Notes under the pieces: model-generated
The model's input: only the letters and a program-made list of their open reading frames with translations
The model's database searches: none
Told to the model about the DNA's origin: nothing
Position numbers and translations under genes: made by a program
Origin: UBA5614 sp034678545
GTDB lineage: Bacteria; Cloacimonadota; Cloacimonadia; Cloacimonadales; Cloacimonadaceae
Direction: 5' to 3'
Assembly (NCBI GenBank): GCA_034678545.1
Contig: JAXDBS010000017.1
Location: 1 to 33,442 of the forward strand
DNA: 33,442 nucleotides
Part shown: positions 15,625 through 23,567 of the stretch, piece by piece
Layout: the number at the start of each line of letters is the position of its first letter
How positions within the stretch are numbered: the first letter of the stretch is position 1

Positions 15625-18087
15625 GTGGAAAAGCCCTCCCGCTATATAGACCACGAGCTGAACGCCCGCCACAAGGGCTTTGACGGCGCAGCCGCGAGAT
15701 TCTGCCTCGCCTTCCCGGACGTCTATGAAGTGGGCATTTCGCACCTGGGCCTGAAAATCCTCTACACCATCATCAACGATCTGCCTTTCGCCATGGCGGA
15801 CCGCGCCTACCTGCCCTGGCTGGACGCGCTGGAACTGATGCGGCGGGAAGGGCCCGCCCTGCACGCGCTGGAATCCAAACAGCCGGTCCGCGCTTTTGAC
15901 GCGGTGGGCGTCACATTGCAGAGTGAGCTGACCTTTACCAACGTACTGGAGTTGCTCGACCTTGCTGGCATTCCCGTGCATTCCCAGGACAGGGCGGACG
16001 CCGATCCGGTCATTCTGGCCGGCGGACCCTGCGCCAGCAATCCCCTGCCGCTGAGCCCCTTCATCGACGCCTTCCTGATCGGCGAGGGCGAAGAAGCAAT
16101 CGAGGAAATCGCGCAAGTGATCAGGGACTGGAAGGCAATTAGGGATACCGGATCCCGCCGGATCGACGTTCTAAACAACCTGGCAAAAATCCCGGGGGTG
16201 TATGTCCCCGCCGTCCATGACATCCGAAGAAAAAGCGATCCTCACTTTAAGATCAAGATCCGCAAGTACGGCGGATTCAGCGCTGGCTCCAAAATTCACC
16301 AGCCGCAGCTGATGCCCTGGCAACTCGCCACGCACAACCGCTACGTCGCGGAGATCATGCGCGGCTGCACAAGGGGCTGCCGCTTCTGCCACGCGGGCTA
16401 TTTCTACAGGCCCGTGCGCGAACGTAACCCGCAAGACATTCTGGACAACCTGCTGAAAGAGATCGCAGCCCACGGCTGGGAGGAAGCGGGGTTGATCTCG
16501 CTTTCCAGCAGCGATTACACCTGCATCCGGCCCCTGCTGGAAGCCTTGCTGAAAAAGGTGGACTTGCAAAAAACGCACGTGTCGCTGCCCTCGCTGCGGG
16601 TGGACTCGCTGGACGACCCGCTGGTCAGCCTGCTGCGGGAAGCGGGAAGGGAAGGGCTGACCATCGCGCCGGAAGCAGGCACCCAACGCCTGCGCGACGT
16701 GATCAACAAAAACATTACAGAAGCGGAGATCCGGCAGGGCGTCCGCCTGGCCCGCCAGATCGGCTGGCAAAGGATCAAGCTGTATTTCATGCTGGGGCTG
16801 CCCACGGAAACCGGGGCTGACATTCAGGGCATCATTGACCTGATCGGCCTGATCATTTCGGAAACCGGCAAAAGATTCCAGATCAGCGTGTCCCTCTCCC
16901 CCTTCGTGCCCAAGCCGCAAACGCCTTTCCAATGGGCCGCCCAGCTGGCTCCGGAAGAGCTGCTCAGCCGGGCTTTGCTGATCAAGCACAGCTTCGCAAA
17001 ATACAAATTCGTTCGGATCCGCTATCACACCATAGAAAGCTCGGTGCTGGAAGCAGCCATCTCAGGAGGGGACGAACACACCGCCCGGTGGATTCGTCAG
17101 GCCTGGCAGCTGGGCGCGAAATACGACGGCTGGAATGAAGGCTTTGACTGGAGTCTGTGGCAGCAGGCCGCAGCGGAAACGGATTATGATTATCTGTCCC
17201 TGACTCAGGGGCGGGAATTAAGCCAAGCCCTGCCCTGGGATTTCGTCGACACGGGGGTGGAAAAAACCTGGCTCCAATCCGAATGGGACAAGGCCCTGAA
17301 AGGCCGGACCAGTCCCGATTGCCGCGCCGGATGCTTGGACTGCGGCGTGTGCGGCGAAGAAATAAAAATGCAATACGCGCAGGCGGACAAGCAATTTGAG
17401 CAGGCCATGGCAGCCCTGCCCCTGCCGGAAAGCAGATCCTGTCGCGGCAGCCAGGCCCGCTATATCAGAAGCCGGCACTACCGGCTGATCTATGCCAAGG
17501 ACGGGGATTTCCGCTTCATCGGCCACCTGGACTGGATGCGCATGGTGTTCCGCATCCTGGGGCGCAGCGGTCTGCCGGTCGTTTATACCCAAGGCTTCAA
17601 TCCGCATCCCAAGGTCAGTTTTGGTCCAGCCCTGGCCGTTGGAGTAGCCGGCGAAAACGAATGGCTGGATCTGCATCTGGAAGGTGAGACGGAGCCGGAA
17701 GCGTTGCTGCAGAAACTTGCACCCCTGTTCACGCAGGGGCTGCAGCTCAAAGCTGTCCTGCCCATTGGCAGCAATGAGAAGATCATTCCTCCCTCCACGG
17801 ACAAGATCGCAATACTCATCCCGGCAGACAGGGCCGGCCTGGTTTCAGCCAGGCTTGGGGAATTTGAGACGCGGGAAAGTCTTGAATTCACCAAGGCCAA
17901 AAAAACGGGCGAGCGGGTCTATGACCTGAAGCGGGTGATTGTTTCCATAGCTTTGGAAGGGCGCGAGCTGGTCCTGAACAAACTCCTGCAAAGCCCCAAT
18001 ATCTATGACCTGCTGGCTGCCCTGTTCACACTTGACAAGGAAGAGATCTTCGGCTGGAACATCCGCAGGATGGGATTCGGCAATTGA
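15625..18087 (+). CDS. Fused radical SAM protein with C-terminal DUF2344 domain (TIGR03960/TIGR03936 type)
   Basis: About 820-833 residues. The N-terminal part resembles the B12-binding-like region of radical SAM proteins (FPDVYEVGISHLGLKIL). RGCTRGCRFCHAG gives the iron-sulfur cluster cysteines Cys248, Cys252 and Cys255, counted from the GTG at 15625. LTIAPEAGTQRLR and IKLYFMLGLPTET are usual later radical SAM motifs. A Cys cluster (CRAGCLDCGVCG, about residue 570) follows, and DUF2344 (RFIGHLDWMRM, GFNPHPKVSFGPALAVG) fills about 613-800. The fusion is widespread in bacteria; the reaction is unknown, with a role in RNA or cofactor modification suspected. The start is doubtful: the GTG has no ribosome binding site and would remove about 12 residues usually found before VEKPSRYI. 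An in-frame ATC at 15586 with AAAGG 7 bases upstream fits better. Its stop touches the convergent trmL stop. Confidence 0.88.
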   Translation: MEKPSRYIDHELNARHKGFDGAAARFCLAFPDVYEVGISHLGLKILYTIINDLPFAMADRAYLPWLDALELMRREGPALHALESKQPVRAFDAVGVTLQSELTFTNVLELLDLAGIPVHSQDRADADPVILAGGPCASNPLPLSPFIDAFLIGEGEEAIEEIAQVIRDWKAIRDTGSRRIDVLNNLAKIPGVYVPAVHDIRRKSDPHFKIKIRKYGGFSAGSKIHQPQLMPWQLATHNRYVAEIMRGCTRGCRFCHAGYFYRPVRERNPQDILDNLLKEIAAHGWEEAGLISLSSSDYTCIRPLLEALLKKVDLQKTHVSLPSLRVDSLDDPLVSLLREAGREGLTIAPEAGTQRLRDVINKNITEAEIRQGVRLARQIGWQRIKLYFMLGLPTETGADIQGIIDLIGLIISETGKRFQISVSLSPFVPKPQTPFQWAAQLAPEELLSRALLIKHSFAKYKFVRIRYHTIESSVLEAAISGGDEHTARWIRQAWQLGAKYDGWNEGFDWSLWQQAAAETDYDYLSLTQGRELSQALPWDFVDTGVEKTWLQSEWDKALKGRTSPDCRAGCLDCGVCGEEIKMQYAQADKQFEQAMAALPLPESRSCRGSQARYIRSRHYRLIYAKDGDFRFIGHLDWMRMVFRILGRSGLPVVYTQGFNPHPKVSFGPALAVGVAGENEWLDLHLEGETEPEALLQKLAPLFTQGLQLKAVLPIGSNEKIIPPSTDKIAILIPADRAGLVSARLGEFETRESLEFTKAKKTGERVYDLKRVIVSIALEGRELVLNKLLQSPNIYDLLAALFTLDKEEIFGWNIRRMGFGN

Positions 18088-18567
18088 TCACACCGCGCGT
18101 GAAATGACCTGCCTAACCGCTTCGTAAAGAATTATCGCCACCGAATTGGACAGATTGACCGAGCGGACCCTGGGAGCCATCGGTATGGTGACGCAGCGGT
18201 CGGCATACTCTGCCAGCAGGCAATCCGGCAAGCCGCGGGACTCGGGTCCGAAGATAAAACAATCACCCGGCCGGTAATCCTGTTCCAGATAGGAAACGGA
18301 AGCCTTGGTGGTGCAGAGCCAGAGCTTTTCCCGCGGGACCGCGTCCAGGATTTCCTGCAGACCCTCGTGCAAAACCACATTCAATTCGGGCCAGTAATCC
18401 AGGCCGGCGCGTTTGAGAGATTTGTCATCCAGCAGGAAACGCAGCGGCTTGACCAGATGCAGGGTGGAATTGGCGCCCAGGCAGAGTCTGCCGATATTAC
18501 CCGTGTTGGCAGGGATCTCGGGCTGGTAAAGCACGATGTGAAAGCCGGGGATGGCCAGTTCGATCAA
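18088..18567 (-). CDS. trmL: tRNA (cytidine/uridine-34-2'-O)-methyltransferase TrmL
   Basis: SPOUT-class enzyme that methylates the ribose of the wobble base in certain Leu tRNAs. Strong match: HIVLYQPEIPANTGNIGRLC at the N-terminus, RAGLDYW, FGPESRGLP (SAM-binding knot) and IPMAPRVRSVNLSNSVAI near the end. With the TTG at 18567 the protein has 159 residues, the normal length. No ATG is available near the family N-terminus, and an upstream ATG (18750) would overlap the ThiB-like gene by more than 170 bases. No good ribosome binding site precedes the TTG; coupling to the ThiB-like gene, which stops 10 bases before it, may help. Last gene of the long minus-strand cluster. The target tRNA-Leu class matches the tRNA at the cluster head, though that may be chance. 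Confidence 0.9.
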   Translation of the reverse strand: MIELAIPGFHIVLYQPEIPANTGNIGRLCLGANSTLHLVKPLRFLLDDKSLKRAGLDYWPELNVVLHEGLQEILDAVPREKLWLCTTKASVSYLEQDYRPGDCFIFGPESRGLPDCLLAEYADRCVTIPMAPRVRSVNLSNSVAIILYEAVRQVISRAV

Positions 18568-18577
18568 GGCGGGCAGA

Positions 18578-19660
18578 TCAGAAGACGCTGTGTGAAAACA
18601 GCTTGTTCCAGAAATCCAGCCAGGCGGCAAGATTGGAGCGGGGGTCTTCCCGGGCCAGCCTGTCATTGACCGTACCGGCGGCGTAGGGTATGGATGAAAA
18701 CGTGGCTGGCAACGGCGCGGATTCGTTGGCCGGGAATAGTCCAAGGTCATAGGGAACGAATCTCTGGGTTTCGGGAGCTAGGAGATTGGTTAGGAAGGTT
18801 TCCGCCAGGGCTTTGCGCCTGGCTTTGGCAGTGACCGCGGCCGCCTCCACATAGAGAAAACTGCCTTCCTTCAGGTAGGAGGCGCGGATGGGTTTGGGAT
18901 CAGACTGGGACTCGATGATCCAGCCGGGGGTACTGTTTAACCCGAACGTCAGGGCACACTCCTGCCGGTTCAGCGCCTGGATCGTTTCCTGCCAGCTATC
19001 GCGGCTGCCCTGGATGTTTTTTTTGACGCTTTTCCAAAACTGCTGATAACCGTAATTGCCAAACAGGGCAACGGTCCAGAGCAGCGTCGCCTTGCCCAGT
19101 CCGGAGCTGTTGGGGTCGCAAACCAATATCTGGTTCAGGAAGCGCGAATCCTGCAACTCCCCGAAAGACTCAGGCGGTAACAGGATCTGGGTCTCGTCAT
19201 ACAGCATGACCAGATAGCCGTAGCCGTAAGGGATAACTCGCCTGGTCCGGTCAAAGAGAAAGGCTTTCCCCACGGGATACTTGTCCGCGGCGTTCGATTC
19301 CCGGAACATCGGGTTGTTCTCAAAATCCGCCAGGCTGCAATTGTCCAGTCCGATCACCAGGTCATATTGGCGGAGGGCTTTTTCGTCCCTGACGATCCGG
19401 ACCAGATCCGAACTGCCGGCGCAGGAAGTAATCTCCACGCGGCAGTCGTTGGCCTGCTCGAAAGCAGGAATGATCCGTTGCAGAAACCTGGAGGACTTGA
19501 TCCGGTCCAGGGTGAGAATGTTCAGGGCTTTGCCGGTACGGCTTGTCCGCCCGGTTGGCCCGGCCTGGCTGTTGCAGGCAGCTATGGTGATGAGCAGGAT
19601 AGTCAGCAACACCAGCCCGGGCAGGCGCAGAGGCGATTCGCGCAGGGATTTAGGCAGAAT
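18578..19660 (-). CDS. ThiB-like substrate-binding lipoprotein (thiamine ABC transporter type)
   Basis: Periplasmic-binding-protein family, closest by eye to thiamine-binding ThiB/TbpA: VIGLDNCSLADF, VIPYGYGYLVMLYDE and LVCDPNSSGLGKATLLW each align with a ThiB motif. A lipobox LITIAAC marks a lipoprotein anchored by Cys. From the only normal start (GTG, 19612) there would be 344 residues and a signal peptide with no positive charge and no ribosome binding site. I prefer the ATT at 19660 (360 residues): it shares its A with the TGA of the upstream permease gene, has GGAGG 9 bases before it, and yields a normal basic N-terminus (LPKSLRESPLRL). CTG at 19657 is a further option. No ThiP or ThiQ partner genes are in the window. 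Ligand specificity is inferred only from similarity. Confidence 0.8.
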   Translation of the reverse strand: MLPKSLRESPLRLPGLVLLTILLITIAACNSQAGPTGRTSRTGKALNILTLDRIKSSRFLQRIIPAFEQANDCRVEITSCAGSSDLVRIVRDEKALRQYDLVIGLDNCSLADFENNPMFRESNAADKYPVGKAFLFDRTRRVIPYGYGYLVMLYDETQILLPPESFGELQDSRFLNQILVCDPNSSGLGKATLLWTVALFGNYGYQQFWKSVKKNIQGSRDSWQETIQALNRQECALTFGLNSTPGWIIESQSDPKPIRASYLKEGSFLYVEAAAVTAKARRKALAETFLTNLLAPETQRFVPYDLGLFPANESAPLPATFSSIPYAAGTVNDRLAREDPRSNLAAWLDFWNKLFSHSVF

Positions 19661-20412
19661 CAGTTCAAACCTCCGAAAATGAGCCAGGCGACCGTGAAGT
19701 CCATCACCAGGATCAGAATGGCGGAATAAACGACCGTCTGGGTTGTGACCTTGCCCACGCCTTCCGCGCCGCCTGTAGCCCGGGAGCCGGCATAGCAGCC
19801 GATGGAAGTGATGATCAATCCGAAAAACAGGGACTTGATCAGCCCGCCCCAGAGGTCGGACGGCAGGAAGTAGTTCCTCATTCCGCCAAAGAACGTGTGG
19901 TAGTGGATCCGATAGCTGAGGAAGGCGAACACCCAGGAAGTGATTATGCCGATCAGGTCGGCGATAATTGTCAGGAGAGGAAATACCAGGACACCGGCCA
20001 GGATGCGTGGCAGATAGAGGAAATCGGCCGGTTCCACGGACAGGGTCTTGAGGGCGTCGATCTGCTCGCTGACAGCCATGGTTCCGATCTCGGCCGCCAT
20101 GCTCGCGCCCACCTTGCCGGTCATAACCAGAGCGGTCAAGACGGGCGCCAGTTCCATCATGGTAGCTTTGCCGACCAGGACACCCATCAGTTGGACCGGG
20201 ATGTAGCCCCTGGTCTGATAAACCGCCTGCACCGCCGTTACCAGGCCCGTAAAGGCCGCCGTGATGGCGATCAGGCCGATGGACTCAAAGCCGATGCGGT
20301 ACATCTGCCGGATCAGTTCCTTCCTTCTGCGTCCCAGCCTCGGCAAATAGCGGAAACAGCCCAGAAGGAAAAGGAAATAGCTGCCGACCGCAGCCAAGCC
20401 ATCAGTAATCAT
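19660..20412 (-). CDS. mlaE: MlaE-family lipid ABC transporter permease
   Basis: 250 residues from the ATG at 20412, overlapping the dnaB stop by 11 bases; an earlier start at 20454 would reach far into dnaB and lacks a family N-terminus. The family is the integral membrane permease of Mla-type ABC transporters that move phospholipids between inner and outer membrane. Diagnostic regions: GLVTAVQAVYQTRGYIP, LAPVLTALVMTGKVGASMAA, EIGTMAVSEQIDALKTLSVE and KSLFFGLIITSIGCYAG, with about five hydrophobic segments. The ATPase (MlaF) and MCE protein (MlaD) genes are not in the window, at least not downstream on this strand, where the ThiB-like lipoprotein gene follows. Outer-membrane lipid transport fits a Gram-negative cell. 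Confidence 0.88.
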   Translation of the reverse strand: MITDGLAAVGSYFLFLLGCFRYLPRLGRRRKELIRQMYRIGFESIGLIAITAAFTGLVTAVQAVYQTRGYIPVQLMGVLVGKATMMELAPVLTALVMTGKVGASMAAEIGTMAVSEQIDALKTLSVEPADFLYLPRILAGVLVFPLLTIIADLIGIITSWVFAFLSYRIHYHTFFGGMRNYFLPSDLWGGLIKSLFFGLIITSIGCYAGSRATGGAEGVGKVTTQTVVYSAILILVMDFTVAWLIFGGLN

Positions 20413-21841
20413 CAATGGTATCGAGATTCTGGAAGGTCGTGATCTCCGGAACAAACCGGACCTTGGCTACCCCAGTAGCGCCGTGCCTGTTTTTTCCGAT
20501 GATGATCTCAGCCTTGCCCCTGACCTTTTCCAGTTCGGCTTCAAAGTCCATGTCTTCCGTCTTGGGGCCTTTGCCCTTGCGCACCTTTTCCTGCAGCAGC
20601 CGGACGTAATATTCGTCCCTGTAAATAAACATCACCAGGTCGGCATCCTGCTCAATGGCGCCGGATTCGCGCAGGTCGGAAAGGATGGGACGCTTGTTTT
20701 CACGTGCTTCCAGCAAACGGTTCAACTGGGAGAGGGCGACCACTGGGATCTTCATGTCCTTGGCCAGGACCTTGAGGGCGCGGGAGATGTCGGAAATCTC
20801 CTGCTGCCGGTTGTCCTTGGCCTTGGGAGAGGTCATCAGCTGCAGATAATCGATGATGATGAGGTCCAGGCCGCCGACCGTGGATGCCAGGCGGCGGGCT
20901 TTGGCACGGATTTCCAGGGGAGTGTTGGTGCCCTGGTCATCGATGTAAATGTGTTTCTTGGCAAACCCCTCCGCGGCCTGGGAGATGCGGACGATCTTTT
21001 CCTCGTTCAGGCCGAAGCCTTTCAGCATGGTGTCCATGGGGACTTCAGAAGCGCTGCTGAACATGCGCATCAGCACTTCATCGCGGGACATCTCCATGGT
21101 AAAGATCGCCACTTTCTTGTCCAGGTTGACCGCGGCATGAGCAGCGATGTTGAGTGCAAAAGCGGATTTGCCCATGGCGGGGCGGGCGGCGATGACGACC
21201 AGCTGCCCCGGCCGGAAACCGCCGGTCAGGGTATCCACGTCAATGAATCCGCTGGCCACGCCCAAGACCGGAACGCGGGTAGAAGCGACCTGATCCACCA
21301 TGGCCAGGATCTCGTGCGAGATCTCGCCCACCCGGACAAAGCCCTGGTCCTTGGGCATTTCGGCGATGGCAAAGATGGACTGCTCCGCCTCATCCACAAT
21401 GGAGCGGACAGGTTTGTCCGCCTTGTAGCAGGATTCGATGATCCCGTTGGAGGCGATGATCAGCTGGCGCAGATAAGCCTGGTCCAGCACAATGTTCATG
21501 TGATAATCAAAGTTGGCGCTGGAAACCACAACGTTGGTCAGGTCATTGATGAAGGGGATACCGCCTACCTTTTCCAGCAGGTTGGCGCGCTCCAGTCGGT
21601 TGATGATTGTGATGGCGTCGATCTCCGTGTTGTCCATGGTGAGTTCCTGCATCAGCCGGAATACCATTTTATGCGCGGTGCGGTAGAAATGCTCTTCCTT
21701 GAGTTTCTCCATACCCTTGTTGGCCGCGTCCTTATCGATCAGCATGGCTGATAGCACGGCAGCTTCGGCATTGATATTGGCCGGCAGTGAGCGCTCGGAG
21801 ATCTGGGTCGTTTCGGCTGGTGTTTCCTTGCGGCGCGACAT
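20402..21841 (-). CDS. dnaB: Replicative DNA helicase DnaB
   Basis: 479 residues; ATG at 21841 with AAGGAAG 6 bases upstream (a TTG two codons before is a weaker choice). Hexameric helicase that unwinds DNA at the replication fork and recruits primase. The N-terminal domain (NINAEAAVLSAMLID) is the primase-interacting region. The RecA-like C-terminal domain has Walker A in AARPAMGKSAFALN, Walker B in LIIIDYLQLM, and the motifs VALSQLNR, SDLRESGAIEQDADLVMFI and KNRHGATG. Length is normal and no intein is present, although DnaB often carries one. It starts 2 bases after the coaD stop. Confidence 0.97.
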   Translation of the reverse strand: MSRRKETPAETTQISERSLPANINAEAAVLSAMLIDKDAANKGMEKLKEEHFYRTAHKMVFRLMQELTMDNTEIDAITIINRLERANLLEKVGGIPFINDLTNVVVSSANFDYHMNIVLDQAYLRQLIIASNGIIESCYKADKPVRSIVDEAEQSIFAIAEMPKDQGFVRVGEISHEILAMVDQVASTRVPVLGVASGFIDVDTLTGGFRPGQLVVIAARPAMGKSAFALNIAAHAAVNLDKKVAIFTMEMSRDEVLMRMFSSASEVPMDTMLKGFGLNEEKIVRISQAAEGFAKKHIYIDDQGTNTPLEIRAKARRLASTVGGLDLIIIDYLQLMTSPKAKDNRQQEISDISRALKVLAKDMKIPVVALSQLNRLLEARENKRPILSDLRESGAIEQDADLVMFIYRDEYYVRLLQEKVRKGKGPKTEDMDFEAELEKVRGKAEIIIGKNRHGATGVAKVRFVPEITTFQNLDTIDDY

Positions 21842-21843
21842 GC

Positions 21844-22338
21844 TCAACTTCCTTTCGACCCATCGAATTTCGCGTTCAGGGCGGTTATCACGTGCGGCGG
21901 CACAAAGTCAGCCAGGTCGCCGTCCAATTCTGCCAGCTGCCTGATCGTGGACGAGGAGAGATACATATAACGCAGGCTCGGCACCAGGAAGATCGTCTCT
22001 ATCTCGGGCGCTATCTTCTTGTTGGTCAGAGCCAGGGAAAGCTCATACTCAAAATCCGATACGGCCCGCATGCCTCTAATCAGGATCCTGCACTGGCAGG
22101 ATTTGGCGAAGTCAACCACCAAGCCTGCAAAAGGCTGCACCGTGACGTTTGCGATATGCGCAACCGCTTGGCGACACAGTTCCGCTCTTTCCTGAATGTT
22201 GAACATCGTTTCCTTGTTTGTGTAATCCGCCACCGCCAGGATCACCTCATCAAAAAGGCCGGCGGCTTTTTCTGCGATATTGACATGACCCAGGGTGATC
22301 GGATCGAAGGTTCCGGGATAGATCGCCCTATGTTTCAT
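21844..22338 (-). CDS. coaD: Phosphopantetheine adenylyltransferase
   Basis: 164 residues. Transfers AMP from ATP to 4'-phosphopantetheine, giving dephospho-CoA, the next-to-last step of CoA synthesis. Clear family match: YPGTFDPITLGH with the TxGH motif (His18), ILIRGMRAVSDFEYE, and the second nucleotidyltransferase signature YLSSSTIRQL. Length is normal (about 160). Its ATG overlaps the stop of the aminopeptidase gene upstream in an ATGA arrangement, showing translational coupling. Confidence 0.97.
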   Translation of the reverse strand: MKHRAIYPGTFDPITLGHVNIAEKAAGLFDEVILAVADYTNKETMFNIQERAELCRQAVAHIANVTVQPFAGLVVDFAKSCQCRILIRGMRAVSDFEYELSLALTNKKIAPEIETIFLVPSLRYMYLSSSTIRQLAELDGDLADFVPPHVITALNAKFDGSKGS

Positions 22339-23567
22339 GCCAATCCTGCCTGCCTGAGTTCTTCTATATCAGCTGTCTCTTTGGGAATGGCATGAGACAA
22401 ATTCTCATGACCGGATACCGTCACCAGAATATCGTCCTCGATGCGGATTCCCAGGTTTTCCTCCGGGATGTAGATGCCTGGTTCGACCGTGATTACATTG
22501 CCCGCTTCCAGAACCGAATCCCGCAAGCCCAGGTCATGCGTGTCCAGGCCCAGGTGGTGGCTGATGCTGTGCATGTAGTAACGCCTGAACTCCTCCCGCT
22601 CCCTGATCAGGCCCAAGTCCAGCAAGGCGTCCTGGATCAGTTCGTTGGTCTTTTCGTTCAGCTGCAGCAGGCCAATTCCCGGTTTGATCAGCTCGATGAC
22701 AGCCTTCTGGACAGCCAGGACAGCGGCATACACGTCTCTCTGGCGGGGGGAGAATCTGCCCGCCACGGGGAAACAGCGTGTGATGTCGGCGCTGTAATTC
22801 AGATGGGAAGCGCCGATATCCATCAGAACCACATCCTGCTCATTGATCAGGCAGTTATTCTGCTTGTAGTGGAGCGTGGCGGCATTGACGCCGGCAGCCA
22901 CAATGGGCGCGAAGCCCCATTTCTGAACTCCCCCGCGCTGCATCCTGTAATGGAGGATGGCCTCCAGTTCATATTCCATCATGCCGCCCCTGGCCTGGGC
23001 AAGAACATCCAAAAACCCTTGTCCCGTCAGGTCAATGGCGGTCTGCATCTGCTTTATCTCCCATTCGGTTTTGACTGTTCTGAGAGACCGGATCAGGTTG
23101 TTCAGATTCTCCAGCCTCAGATTGGAAAAGGTCTCCTTCACCGGCTGCAGCATGAACGCGGGATAGCAGGGCGGCCGGTTGATGCTGGGACTGCCCAGGT
23201 TGGACCAGATTTTTTGCAGGGAGGGGCCAAACATGTTCATCCAGCCATAGAATTCATCGAGAAACTTAACGGTTTCGATCCCGGATATTTCAGTTGCGTC
23301 AGAAGGGGTCATTTTCTTGCCGTCCCAGACTTCCCGCTCCGGGATGCCGCGCTGGATAAACAGCATTTCCTGCTGCTTGTCCTTCAGTTTGGACAGACAA
23401 TAGACCGCGTCCGGGACCTGCAGGCCGGTCAGGTAAAGGAAGTTGTTGTCCTGGGAAAACTTTTCGATTCCGTCAATTTCCATATTGGCAAACACGACGG
23501 CCATCTGATCATTTTCCAATAGTTCAAAAAGTTGTTGTCTTCTGGGCTTGGTGATCTCTTTGTTCAT
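22335..23567 (-). CDS. pepP: M24B family aminopeptidase (Xaa-Pro aminopeptidase, PepP type)
   Basis: 410 residues. Removes N-terminal residues preceding proline. N-terminal aminopeptidase P domain (residues about 1-150) and C-terminal pita-bread domain with all five metal ligands: Asp250 in MDIGASH, Asp261 in SADITRCFPV, His337 in SISHHLGLDTHD, Glu362 in VEPGIYIP and Glu377 in IRIEDDILV. No signal peptide, so cytoplasmic. Its ATG follows directly on the TGA of the endonuclease Q-like gene, and an AGGGGG precedes it. A peptidase that finishes peptides released by ClpXP makes functional sense two genes after clpX. Confidence 0.95.
   Translation of the reverse strand: MNKEITKPRRQQLFELLENDQMAVVFANMEIDGIEKFSQDNNFLYLTGLQVPDAVYCLSKLKDKQQEMLFIQRGIPEREVWDGKKMTPSDATEISGIETVKFLDEFYGWMNMFGPSLQKIWSNLGSPSINRPPCYPAFMLQPVKETFSNLRLENLNNLIRSLRTVKTEWEIKQMQTAIDLTGQGFLDVLAQARGGMMEYELEAILHYRMQRGGVQKWGFAPIVAAGVNAATLHYKQNNCLINEQDVVLMDIGASHLNYSADITRCFPVAGRFSPRQRDVYAAVLAVQKAVIELIKPGIGLLQLNEKTNELIQDALLDLGLIREREEFRRYYMHSISHHLGLDTHDLGLRDSVLEAGNVITVEPGIYIPEENLGIRIEDDILVTVSGHENLSHAIPKETADIEELRQAGLA

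Noticed and set aside
18568..18750. N-terminal extension of trmL to an upstream ATG
   Set aside because: It overlaps the ThiB-like gene in another frame and precedes the family N-terminus; length would be 220 against the usual 155-160.
20483..21751. 422-residue plus-strand open frame opposite dnaB
   Set aside because: Same reason: shadow of a certain gene, with low-complexity composition rich in His, Gln and Asp.
20402..21841. Possible intein in dnaB
   Set aside because: DnaB often carries inteins, but this one has normal length and continuous motifs.
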